From Phenylobacterium montanum (GTDB lineage Bacteria; Pseudomonadota; Alphaproteobacteria; Caulobacterales; Caulobacteraceae), in the NCBI RefSeq assembly GCF_018135625.1, contig NZ_CP073078.1, positions 4,992,501-5,056,500 on the forward strand: a DNA stretch of 64,000 nucleotides, in the 5' to 3' direction. Positions 1-9,642 of this stretch are shown piece by piece; position 1 is the first letter of the stretch, and each line of letters starts with the position of its first letter. The position numbers and the translations under genes are program-made. The notes beneath the pieces are model-generated. The model had not been told where the DNA came from and ran no database searches. It worked only from the letters and a program-made list of their open reading frames with translations.

Positions 1-1
1 G

Positions 2-832
2 CGCGACGGCGCCGAGCTGGTCATGGGCAACCGCTTCAAGGGCGGCATCGCCCCAGGCGCCATGCCCTTCCTGCACAAGTATCTGGGCAACCCGGTGCTG
101 TCCTTCATCGGCCGGCTGTTCTTCAAGATTCCGATCGGTGACTTCCACTGCGGCCTTCGTGGCTTCTCCCGGGCTTCGATCCTGGATCTCGGCCTGCAGA
201 GCCCGGGCATGGAGTTCGCCAGCGAGATGGTGGTCAAGGCCTCGCTGTATGACCTGCGCATCGAGGAGACGCCGACCACGCTGAAGCCGGACGGACGCTC
301 GCGCCCGCCGCACCTGAAGACCTGGCGCGACGGCTGGCGCCACCTGCGCTTCCTGTTGCTGCACAGCCCACGCTACCTGTTCATCTATCCGGGCCTGGCC
401 CTGATCGTCACCGGCCTTGTCGGCGGCGCGCTGCTGGCGCGGGGCGAACTGGCCATCACCCCGCAGATCAAGCTCGACATCCACTCGCTGGTGGTCGCCT
501 GCTTCGCCGTCCTGATGGGCGTTCAGCTGGTCGTGTTCGGCGCCCTGGCCCGACGCTACCAGGCGCTGGAGGGCGTGCTTCCCCCGGGCACCTTCCACAA
601 GTTCCTGCTGGGCCTCAGCCTGGAGTGGATCCTGCGGGCCGCTCTGGTCATCTTCGTCGGCGGCGTCGTCGGGGCGACCTGGGCTGTGGCGCACTGGGCC
701 GGTTCCGGCTTCGGGCCGATCCTCTACAATGACGTGATGCGGGTCCTGGTCATCTCCCTGACCGGCGTCGCGGTGGCCATCCAACTCGCGGCGGCGGGTT
801 TCCTGGCCTCGGTGTTTTCGCTCAGGCGCTGA
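2..832 (+). CDS. Glycosyltransferase family 2, membrane-anchored (5' end missing)
   Basis: The reading frame is open from base 2, so the gene starts left of the window; an internal ATG at 23 is not the real start. The visible 276 residues begin in the last part of a dolichol-phosphate-mannose-synthase-like catalytic domain (VMGNRFKGG, then GDFHCGLRGFSR). Four hydrophobic segments follow in the C-terminal half, around residues 125-270. Such enzymes move a sugar from a nucleotide donor to a polyprenyl phosphate at the inner membrane. The next gene ends in a GtrA domain, a usual partner in polyprenyl-phosphate-sugar flipping and surface glycan modification, so the two probably act together. The exact sugar cannot be told. 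Confidence 0.85.
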   Translation, partial: RDGAELVMGNRFKGGIAPGAMPFLHKYLGNPVLSFIGRLFFKIPIGDFHCGLRGFSRASILDLGLQSPGMEFASEMVVKASLYDLRIEETPTTLKPDGRSRPPHLKTWRDGWRHLRFLLLHSPRYLFIYPGLALIVTGLVGGALLARGELAITPQIKLDIHSLVVACFAVLMGVQLVVFGALARRYQALEGVLPPGTFHKFLLGLSLEWILRAALVIFVGGVVGATWAVAHWAGSGFGPILYNDVMRVLVISLTGVAVAIQLAAAGFLASVFSLRR

Positions 833-873
833 CGACGAGTTCGGCCCACTTAAGGCGCGGGATCCATACTCAG

Positions 874-2898
874 GTGTTCAACCGACTGCGGTCTTATCTG
901 CCGGTCCTGGCCGGCGTCCTGATGCTGGTGGGGGTGGTGGTCGCCAACGGCCGCCCGAGCGTGTTCACCGACACCGACGACTATTTCGTCGAGGGGCGCA
1001 CCTTCGCCTACACCATCGGCTACGCCCTGCACATCAAGACCCCGCCGCCGCCGCCGACCGACCCCGAGGACATCGCCGACGCCAAGCAGGCGGCGGCGGA
1101 CCTGCGCATGTCGCACACCGAGATCGGCGCGCGCTCGCCCTACTACGGCCTGCTGCTCTATGCGACCCAGCGGATCGGCACGATCTGGCTGACGACCGTC
1201 GTCCAGGCCCTGGTGGGCGCCTGGCTGGTGTTCATGCTCTGGCGGCTGGCCCTGCCGGGCGCGCCGACTTGGAGCGCCTACGCCATGCAGGCGGCCGTGG
1301 CCTTCGGCTCGACCTTGCCCTTCTTCGCCAGCTTCACCATGCCGGACGTGTTCTCCGGTTACGCCGTCTCCGGCGCGATCATGCTGCTGGTGTATTGGGA
1401 TCGGCTGAAGCTGGCCGAGCGGTGGGCGATCGGTTTGATCGTCGGCACGGCCATGACCTTCCACACCTCGCATGTGCTCGACACCCTGGCGATCACGGGC
1501 CTTACGGGCATCATGATGCTGATCCTGCGGGCCAAAGGGCTGGCGCCGGCCAAGGCGGTGGTGGCGGTTCTGGCTACTGTGGTCTGCGCGGTGGCCGCGA
1601 CCTCGATCTACAAGGAAGCAGTGCATGTGAAGACCGGCGACGAGCTGCGCCGGCCGCCCTTCCTGGCCATGCGGGTGATCGCCGACGGGCCCGGCCGCGA
1701 CTACCTGCGCTGGGCCTGCCCGCGTGGGGCCAAGTGGGTGCTGTGCCAGTTCAAGGACCTGCCGCTGGACGACAGCCAGGACCTTCTGTGGTCCGACGAC
1801 CGCAAGAAGGGGATCTTCAACGTCACCACCTTCGACAACCGCCTCCAGATGGAGCGCGAGGAGACCAGCTTCGTCCTGCATGCGGTGGCCTTCGAGCCGG
1901 TGCAGCAGGTGCTGGCCTCACTGGAGAACTGGGCCTGGCAGCTGACCATGGTCTATCTCGACGACCCGCTGAAGAACCCGCACTACTACCTGACCAACGA
2001 CTATTGGAGCACGACCAACCTTCCCTGGCTGATCAACCACGCCGCCGACTGCGGCCGCGATCACTGGGGATGCAATCCGCGCCTGTCGATGGACGCCTCG
2101 GCGGTGCTGCATTCGGGCCTGTTCCTGATCGGCCTGGCCCTGATCGGGCTCAGGCTGGGGCTGGCGGACATGCGGGCGGGCTTCAAGCAGAAGAGTTTCG
2201 TCTGGGGGGAGGAGCGGACGCGGCTTCTGATGCTGCTGACCCTCCTGGTGGCCGCGATCCTGATCAACGGCTTCGTCTGCGGCGCCCTTTCCGGGCCGTT
2301 CGCCCGCTATCAGGCGCGGATCACCTGGCTGGTCGCCGCCGGCGCGGCGGTCGGCATGATCTCGCTGGTCCCGGCGGATGGACGGGTGCGCGTCCCTGCC
2401 TGGGCCTTGCGCCTATGGGCTCTGCCCCTGGTGCAGGTGTTCGCTCGGCGGATCGACTGGGCCTTTGTCCGCTTCGGCATGGTCGGCGTGGCCGGTTTCA
2501 CCGTCGATGCGGTGGTGCTGCACGCCATGACCGGCCTTGCCGGCCTCAGCCCCTTTGTCGGCCGGTTCGTCTCGTTCCCGGTGGCGGTGGTGGCCACCTG
2601 GCTGCTGAACCGCAGCTTCACCTTCCGACACCAGACGGCGCACGCGCCCTGGCGCCAGGCCCTGGTCTACGCCGCGGTGCAGGGGGCGGGCGGCGTCGCC
2701 AATATCGGGGCCTACAGCCTGGCCCTGACCCTCTATCCGCCGTTCAAGCACATGCTGCTGATCCCGCTGGCCTTCGGCTCGGCGGCGGGGCTGTGCCTGA
2801 CCTTCCTGGGCTCCAAGCACTTCGCCTTCCGCCCGGCCGCCGAGCCGCAGGCGGCGGTCGCGCCCGAACTCGAGTTCCCGGTCGGCGGAGCGGAATAG
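874..2898 (+). CDS. Multi-pass membrane protein with C-terminal GtrA domain
   Basis: 674 residues from a GTG start 41 bases after the preceding glycosyltransferase stops. The first ~490 residues are an unrecognised polytopic region with about ten hydrophobic stretches and a large loop around residues 255-380. From about residue 530 to 655 the sequence is a GtrA-type domain (VRFGMVGVAGFTVDAVVLH, then a WLLNRSFTF segment), a four-helix module associated with flipping polyprenyl-linked sugars. Known GtrA proteins are usually about 120-150 residues and stand alone, so this is a fusion. The N-terminal region could be a glycosyltransferase of the C type or a transporter, but I see no decisive catalytic motif. 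Adjacency to the family-2 glycosyltransferase suggests a joint role in cell-envelope glycosylation. Confidence 0.8.
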   Translation: MFNRLRSYLPVLAGVLMLVGVVVANGRPSVFTDTDDYFVEGRTFAYTIGYALHIKTPPPPPTDPEDIADAKQAAADLRMSHTEIGARSPYYGLLLYATQRIGTIWLTTVVQALVGAWLVFMLWRLALPGAPTWSAYAMQAAVAFGSTLPFFASFTMPDVFSGYAVSGAIMLLVYWDRLKLAERWAIGLIVGTAMTFHTSHVLDTLAITGLTGIMMLILRAKGLAPAKAVVAVLATVVCAVAATSIYKEAVHVKTGDELRRPPFLAMRVIADGPGRDYLRWACPRGAKWVLCQFKDLPLDDSQDLLWSDDRKKGIFNVTTFDNRLQMEREETSFVLHAVAFEPVQQVLASLENWAWQLTMVYLDDPLKNPHYYLTNDYWSTTNLPWLINHAADCGRDHWGCNPRLSMDASAVLHSGLFLIGLALIGLRLGLADMRAGFKQKSFVWGEERTRLLMLLTLLVAAILINGFVCGALSGPFARYQARITWLVAAGAAVGMISLVPADGRVRVPAWALRLWALPLVQVFARRIDWAFVRFGMVGVAGFTVDAVVLHAMTGLAGLSPFVGRFVSFPVAVVATWLLNRSFTFRHQTAHAPWRQALVYAAVQGAGGVANIGAYSLALTLYPPFKHMLLIPLAFGSAAGLCLTFLGSKHFAFRPAAEPQAAVAPELEFPVGGAE

Positions 2899-2919
2899 CG
2901 TCGCGCCGACCGGGGCTCG

Positions 2920-4335
2920 TCAGGCTGTGCGCGTCAGCCAGTTGAACCGGGCGACCATGGCCGTCGCCGCGGCCGCCAGGCCCGCCGCCAGGCCGATCCA
3001 GACGCCCAGGCCCTGCATGTGCAGCCAGACACCCAGAACGACGCAGATCGGCGCTCCGACCAGCCAGTAGGCCGCGCCGGCCAGCAGCATAGGCGTCCGC
3101 GCATCCTTCAGGCCGCGCAGGGACATGGCCCCCACCACCTGCAGGGCGTCGAACACCTGGAAGGCGGCGGCGACCTTGAGATAGAGGGCGGCCAGCCCCA
3201 GCACCTTCAGGTCGTCGGCCGTGCGCCCGCCCAGATAGAGGCCGGCGATCTGACGCCCGGCGACGATCATCAGAAGGCCGCACAGCATCATGAAGCCGGC
3301 CCCGACGCTCAGGGCCACGAAGCCCGCCCGGCGCACGCCATGGGCGTCGCCGCGGCCGGCCGCGTGGCCGACCCGGACCGTCGCCGCCATGGCCACGCCC
3401 AGGGGGACCATGAAGGTCACCGAGGCGAAGTTCAGGGCGATCTGGTGCGCAGCGACTGGGATGGCGCCGAAGGCGCCCATCACCAGGGTCATGGCGTTGA
3501 ACAGCATGGCCTCGAAGATCATGGTCATGCCGATCGGCATGCCCAGCCGGAACGCCTCGGTCAGCCGCGCCCAGGCCGGCCTGAGGAACCGGCGGAAGAT
3601 GCGATAGGCCCGCAGCGCCGGGTTGACGCTGATCACCACCGCCAGCGCCAGGAATGCGAATACCGCTGATGACGCGGTCGCGATCCCCGATCCGCGCAGG
3701 CCCAGGGCCGGGAGGCCGAAGTGGCCGAAGATCAGGGCGTAGTCGGCCAGGGCGTTGTAGCCGATGCTGATCCCCATCACCCAAAGCGTGGCGCGCGGAT
3801 GGCCAAGCGCGGTGGCGAAGTTCCTCAAGACCTGGAAGCCCAGGGCGAAGAACAGGCCAAAGCTCAGCATGCTGACGAACTGTCCGGCGCCGGCGGCCAG
3901 CTGCGGCTCCTGATGCAGGGCGAGCAGGATCGGCCGCGCCGACCACAGCAGCACCGTCAGGGGCAGGGTCAGCATGATGCAGGCCCAAAGGCCCATGCGC
4001 ACGGTGGCGCGGACCTTGGCGCGGTCGAAGGCCGCCTCGCCGGCGATATGGGCGATCATCGGGGCGATCGCCGCCGGCGGGCCGGAGCCGACCAGCCAGG
4101 CGAAGTAGTAGACCGTGTTGCCGATCGCGGCGGCGGCCAGGGCCGTTCGGCTCAGCCGGCCCAGCATGACGATGTCGGTGGCCAGGATCGCCATCTGGGC
4201 CAACTGGGTCAGCACCAGGGGCGCGGCCAGGCGGATCAGGGCGCGGCCTTCCGCCGCCCACAGGGCCGCGCGCCCCGGCGCGTGGCGGGGGGCCTGGTCT
4301 AGGGTCTGGACAGGGGCTTGCATGAGATGGGTCAC
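2920..4335 (-). CDS. MATE family multidrug efflux transporter
   Basis: 471 residues with about twelve membrane helices and the two-halved layout of the MATE family (NorM-like): an N-terminal LAAPLVLTQLAQMAI segment and a matching second half starting near LGMPIGMTMIFEAMLFN. Such pumps export cationic drugs or metabolites using Na+ or H+ gradients. A GTG at 4335 or an ATG at 4323 can start it; neither has a strong ribosome site. The 3' end faces the GtrA gene across 21 bases. Upstream on the same strand lies a 311-base leader with a short ORF and an intrinsic terminator ending about 55 bases before the start, which suggests attenuation or a break from the MacAB operon. Confidence 0.9.
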   Translation of the reverse strand: MTHLMQAPVQTLDQAPRHAPGRAALWAAEGRALIRLAAPLVLTQLAQMAILATDIVMLGRLSRTALAAAAIGNTVYYFAWLVGSGPPAAIAPMIAHIAGEAAFDRAKVRATVRMGLWACIMLTLPLTVLLWSARPILLALHQEPQLAAGAGQFVSMLSFGLFFALGFQVLRNFATALGHPRATLWVMGISIGYNALADYALIFGHFGLPALGLRGSGIATASSAVFAFLALAVVISVNPALRAYRIFRRFLRPAWARLTEAFRLGMPIGMTMIFEAMLFNAMTLVMGAFGAIPVAAHQIALNFASVTFMVPLGVAMAATVRVGHAAGRGDAHGVRRAGFVALSVGAGFMMLCGLLMIVAGRQIAGLYLGGRTADDLKVLGLAALYLKVAAAFQVFDALQVVGAMSLRGLKDARTPMLLAGAAYWLVGAPICVVLGVWLHMQGLGVWIGLAAGLAAAATAMVARFNWLTRTA

Positions 4336-4389
4336 GGGCTTGGCTTTTTTGGGGTCTGGCCGAGCCGGGAACGCCTGAGCGGGGACATG

Positions 4390-4423
4390 AAAAACCCCTC
4401 CGAAGCGGCCGGCTCGGGAGGGG
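4390..4423 (-). terminator. Intrinsic terminator before the MATE gene
   Basis: On the minus strand a perfect CCCCTCC / GGAGGGG stem encloses a 15-base GC-rich loop and is followed directly by TTTTT. It lies 30 bases after the stop of the short ORF and 55 bases before the MATE start. It either ends the ATP-grasp/MacAB transcript or is the off-state of an attenuator for the MATE gene. Confidence 0.8.
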
Positions 4424-4452
4424 CGGAAGCGCCAGATCGCGGTTTGCTGATC

Positions 4453-4536
4453 CTAGGCGGTGGTCTCCTCTCGAGCGCAACGGGCGCACAGGGCGCCTTC
4501 AAGCGCCACGGGGCCCGGTCGCGATGAAATGCTCAT
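4453..4536 (-). CDS. Possible 27-residue leader peptide
   Basis: ATG to TAG encodes MSISSRPGPVALEGALCARC followed by AREETTA. It sits between the macB-like gene and the terminator ahead of the MATE gene. Most of its GC-rich middle lies in alternative hairpins, and it contains a Cys-Ala-Arg-Cys-Ala-Arg run, as one would want for a stalling leader peptide. There is no good Shine-Dalgarno before the ATG, though leaderless or weak starts occur in this group of bacteria. It could equally be a chance ORF. A remoter possibility is a small substrate peptide for the neighbouring ATP-grasp/MacAB genes. Function is not established. Confidence 0.35.
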   Translation of the reverse strand: MSISSRPGPVALEGALCARCAREETTA

Positions 4537-4646
4537 CTGATTGGTCACGGTCGGCGAAGCTCGCTGCCAATGCGGGCTCCATGCCCGCGAGAGGCGAAAT
4601 TGCTAGCCCGGCTTCGGCGCGAAGTCAAACCGCGCGAGTCGGGTTT

Positions 4647-6731
<2,085 letters not shown>

Positions 6732-6737
6732 GCCGGA

Positions 6738-7916
6738 TCAGAAGCGCAGGGCCGGGCGTGCGTCCGGCTGACCTGTGGAGGCGGCCCCGGCTTCGGCGGT
6801 CACCACCTGGTCGCCGGTGCGCAGGTCGCCGGAGCGGATTTCCGCATAGGCTCCGTCCTCCAGGCCCGCGACGACCGGGATCCGCACCAGCCGCCCGTTG
6901 CGCTGGACCCAGACCGCCCGGCTTTTCCCATGGCCGGGCTTGGCGCCGCCGGCGGGGGTGAAGCGCAGCGCCTGGCCAGGAACCCTCAGCACATTGGCCG
7001 CGCGCGCGGTTTCGATGCGGGCGGTGGCGGTCATGCCGGGCTTGAGCATCAGGCTGGAATTGTCGACCGCGAGCACGACGTCATAGGTGATCACGTTCTG
7101 AACGCTTATCGGCGCCTGGCGCACCTGGACGACCTGGCCCTGGAAGGCGTGGCGTGGATAGGCGTCGACGGTGAAGGTGGCGCGCTGGCCCGACGCCGCG
7201 GCGCCGATGTCGGACTCGCTGACGTTCACGTCCACCTGCATCTTGGTCAGGTCTCGGGCGATCAGGAACAGGGTCGGGGTCTGGAAGCTGGCGGCCACCG
7301 TCTGGCCGGCGGTGACATTGCGCGAGACCACGGTGCCGCTCACCGGCGAGATGATGTCGGTATAGTCCAGGTTGATCCGCGCCGCCTTCAGCGCCGAGGC
7401 CTTCTGGGCGACCTGGGCGGCGTCAAGGCGCACTTGGGCCTCAGCCTGGTCATTGGCGCTGCGGGCGGAATCGGCCGCGTCGTGGGCGATGGAGTCCTGG
7501 CTCCAGAGCAGGTCGGCGCGCTGGTGGGCCAGGCGCGCATAGGCCAGGCCGGCCTGGTCCTTGGCCAGTTGGGCCTGGGCGGTGACCAGGGCCGCCTCAT
7601 CCTGGTCGACCACGACCTGATAGGGCTTGGGGTCGATCTTGGCGCAGCGCTGCCCCTTGGCGACGCGGGTATTGTAGTCGCAGGCCAGCGACTGGATCAC
7701 GCCGGAGACATAGCTGCCGACGGTCACGGTCTCGACCGGATTGACCGAGCCGCTGGCGCTGATGCTGGTGACGACGTCGCCGCGGTCGGCCGCGGCGGTG
7801 ACGTAGCGGGTGGGCGGGGGCCGGCTGACCTGCCACCAGGCGATCCCGGCGGCCAGCGCCAAGGCCAGGCCGGCGAGGGCCAGCCATATCCGGGATCTGG
7901 GCAAGAGGCGCGCCAT
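6738..7916 (-). CDS. macA: MacA-like periplasmic adaptor (HlyD/membrane-fusion family)
   Basis: 392 residues with an N-terminal membrane anchor (about residues 10-30, IWLALAGLALALAAGIAWW), then the lipoyl half-motif near VGSYVSGVIQSL. A long alpha-helical hairpin rich in Ala, Gln and Asp follows (residues ~100-185), then the second lipoyl half (SPVSGTVVSRNVTAGQTV) and the beta-barrel and membrane-proximal domains. It bridges MacB in the inner membrane and a TolC-type outer-membrane channel. The gene lies 6 bases upstream of macB and 56 bases downstream of the TPR/ATP-grasp gene, all on the minus strand, so the three are probably one operon. Confidence 0.92.
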   Translation of the reverse strand: MARLLPRSRIWLALAGLALALAAGIAWWQVSRPPPTRYVTAAADRGDVVTSISASGSVNPVETVTVGSYVSGVIQSLACDYNTRVAKGQRCAKIDPKPYQVVVDQDEAALVTAQAQLAKDQAGLAYARLAHQRADLLWSQDSIAHDAADSARSANDQAEAQVRLDAAQVAQKASALKAARINLDYTDIISPVSGTVVSRNVTAGQTVAASFQTPTLFLIARDLTKMQVDVNVSESDIGAAASGQRATFTVDAYPRHAFQGQVVQVRQAPISVQNVITYDVVLAVDNSSLMLKPGMTATARIETARAANVLRVPGQALRFTPAGGAKPGHGKSRAVWVQRNGRLVRIPVVAGLEDGAYAEIRSGDLRTGDQVVTAEAGAASTGQPDARPALRF

Positions 7917-7972
7917 GGCCCGTCCCTTGCCCGGAGCGACGCGAGGCCGCCTTGATCTGACGCAAAGGGCGG

Positions 7973-9391
7973 CTAGGGCCTCGCCGCCCTTTGCAGGAGC
8001 AGGCCCCGCGTGGCCGTCAGGATCCGGTCCACCGGCGCCCGGCGATAGTCCCAGCGCGGGTCGGGATCGGGCGGATTGACCACCATGGTGGCGTTGGCCT
8101 CGAACAGGAGGACCTGGCCCTCGGCGCCCAGGCCGAAGTCGATGCCGCCATAGTCGAGACCCAGGCGCTCGGCGACCGCCTCCAGGGCGGCCATGGCCTT
8201 GGCTCCCACGACGCCAGGCATGTCGGCGAGGAAGGCGGCCTCGGCCTCGCGGTGGGCGGCGTTCTCGGCCATGTCGGCGGTGAAGTAGTGCACCTTCCAG
8301 TCGCCGGAGAGGGCCAGGTGCAGGGGATACAGCCGGCCGCCGACCATCATTACGCGGAACTTGCGCCAGCGGTCCCGGTCGTCGCGGGCGTCGAGATACT
8401 GGATCAGCAGCAAATCGCGCCCCGGCAGCTCGGCCAGGGCCGCGGCCAGGCCCGCGGGGTCTTCGACTTTTCGGAAATAGCGGCCGGTGTGGAAGCCGGG
8501 GCTGCGGATCAGCAGGGGATAGCCGAGCCGTCGGGCGGCCTGACGCACGGTTTCGCGCGGGGTGCGGATCACCTGGGGCGCCACGAGGCCCTCAATGCCG
8601 GCCAGCCGTTCGGCGATGGCCGCGCGGCCGGTGGGGCGGATGCGGGCCGGCGGGTTGATCACCGGGGCGGAGGTCGCGCCTAGCACCCGCTCGGCGGCGT
8701 CCAGGGCCTCGCCGCCCAGGTCCGCGTCGCCCAGGGCGTTGAAGACGAGGTCGTGGTCCGGCAGGGCTTGCGCGCCCGTCCAGGCCTCGACCGGCAGGGT
8801 GAAGACGGCGAAGGTGCGGTCGTCCAGCAAAAAGCGCGTCGGCACATTGCCGCCCGACGCCGAGACCAGCAGCAGCACGCGGCAGGGATCGCCCTCGCCG
8901 CGATAGGGCTGGGCGAGGATCCCGCGCCCGACCAGGCCCTTGCGGCGATGGGTTTCGGCGGCTTCGGCCCGGCCGAGGTCCTGCAGCAGGTTGGCCATGC
9001 CGAGGTGGGCGTCGGGGTGGTCGGGCGCGAGGCTGAGGGCGGCCTCGAACGAGGCCCGCGCTGTGTCCGCCTGGTCCTCGGCCGCCAGCACATTGCCCAG
9101 GTTGATGTGGCCGACCGGATTGTCCGGGTGGTAGCGCACCGCCTCGGCGTAGCAGGTGCGCGCGGCGCTGCGGAAATCGGCCTGGTAGAGCAGGGTCCCG
9201 AGGTCGTTCAGCGCGCCGAAGTGGTCAGGCTGGAGGGCCAGGGCCGACAGGTAGGCGGCTTGCGCCTCCTCGCGCCGGCCAAGCGCGGCCAGGGCGCCGG
9301 CCTTCTGGTAGCGCAGCTCGGCGCCGTCCTCGCCCCGCGCCAGGCGGGCTTCGATCTCGGCGAGGGGCTGAACGGACGGGCGGTCGGGCAT
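7973..9391 (-). CDS. TPR protein with C-terminal ATP-grasp-like domain
   Basis: 472 residues from the ATG at 9391. A longer in-frame start at 9496 would translate part of an intergenic repeat and is rejected. Residues ~15-165 are tetratricopeptide repeats (for example ALQPDHFGALNDLGTLLYQ and HPDNPVGHINLGNVLAAE). From about 260 the sequence looks like an ATP-grasp ligase: the RSPGFHTGRYF and LLLIQYLD strands, and the metal-binding end GIDFGLGAEGQVLLFEANAT with its Glu and Asn. ATP-grasp enzymes join a carboxylate to an amine or thiol, often on peptides or proteins. The substrate is unknown. It heads the operon with macA and macB, which suggests that its product or target is exported. Confidence 0.8.
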   Translation of the reverse strand: MPDRPSVQPLAEIEARLARGEDGAELRYQKAGALAALGRREEAQAAYLSALALQPDHFGALNDLGTLLYQADFRSAARTCYAEAVRYHPDNPVGHINLGNVLAAEDQADTARASFEAALSLAPDHPDAHLGMANLLQDLGRAEAAETHRRKGLVGRGILAQPYRGEGDPCRVLLLVSASGGNVPTRFLLDDRTFAVFTLPVEAWTGAQALPDHDLVFNALGDADLGGEALDAAERVLGATSAPVINPPARIRPTGRAAIAERLAGIEGLVAPQVIRTPRETVRQAARRLGYPLLIRSPGFHTGRYFRKVEDPAGLAAALAELPGRDLLLIQYLDARDDRDRWRKFRVMMVGGRLYPLHLALSGDWKVHYFTADMAENAAHREAEAAFLADMPGVVGAKAMAALEAVAERLGLDYGGIDFGLGAEGQVLLFEANATMVVNPPDPDPRWDYRRAPVDRILTATRGLLLQRAARP

Positions 9392-9443
9392 CGACTGCTT
9401 GGTGAAATGCCTTGAGGGTTTTGCCAAGTCCTCCCCCCACAAT

Positions 9444-9567
9444 CCGCTCATCCCGGCGAATGCCGGGACCCAGATCATAGGGCTCACGCCGGGCAATTTG
9501 GTATCGAGGGTCCTGTCCGACGATCGTGCTATACGATCTGGGTCCCGGCATTCGCCGGGATGAGCGG
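9444..9567. repeat. Paired inverted repeat element (MITE/BIME-like), copy 1
   Basis: A 33-base unit starting CCGCTCATCCCGGCGAATGC (9444-9476) recurs in inverted form at 9535-9567, bounding a 58-base interior. Each end has its own small hairpin (CCCGGC / GCCGGG). The same layout, 125 bases long, occurs at 57160-57284, and half of it at 48176-48207. Copy 1 lies between two divergent genes, upstream of the TPR/ATP-grasp gene and of the redoxin/oxygenase gene. It has no coding capacity, so it is a non-autonomous repeat or a REP pair. Confidence 0.85.
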
Positions 9568-9642
9568 TTGAGAGGGAGCATCAGAATCTCAACCCGCTGT
9601 GCTTTAGGATAGATCTGTATCGATGTGCGAGCGGGCAGGCCC

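Larger units (their letters stand above)
4336..4646 (-). promoter_or_regulatory. Leader region upstream of the MATE gene
   Basis: This 311-base stretch lies between the macB-like stop and the MATE start, both on the minus strand. It holds a perfect 6-bp hairpin at 4572-4588, a 27-codon ORF (4453-4536) and a rho-independent terminator (4390-4423). On the minus strand, GGCGC and GCGCC segments inside and after the ORF can pair in alternative, mutually exclusive ways: GGCGC-TTGAAG-GCGCC or GGCGC-CCTGT-GCGCC, with another GGCGC shortly before the terminator. This is the layout expected of a translation-coupled attenuator, but that role is inferred. No known riboswitch consensus was recognised. 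Confidence 0.5.

Noticed and set aside
9392-9496. Upstream extension of the TPR/ATP-grasp gene beginning MPGVSPMIWVPAFAGMSG
   Set aside because: This N-terminus is the translation of an intergenic repeat end, so the ATG at 9391 is preferred.
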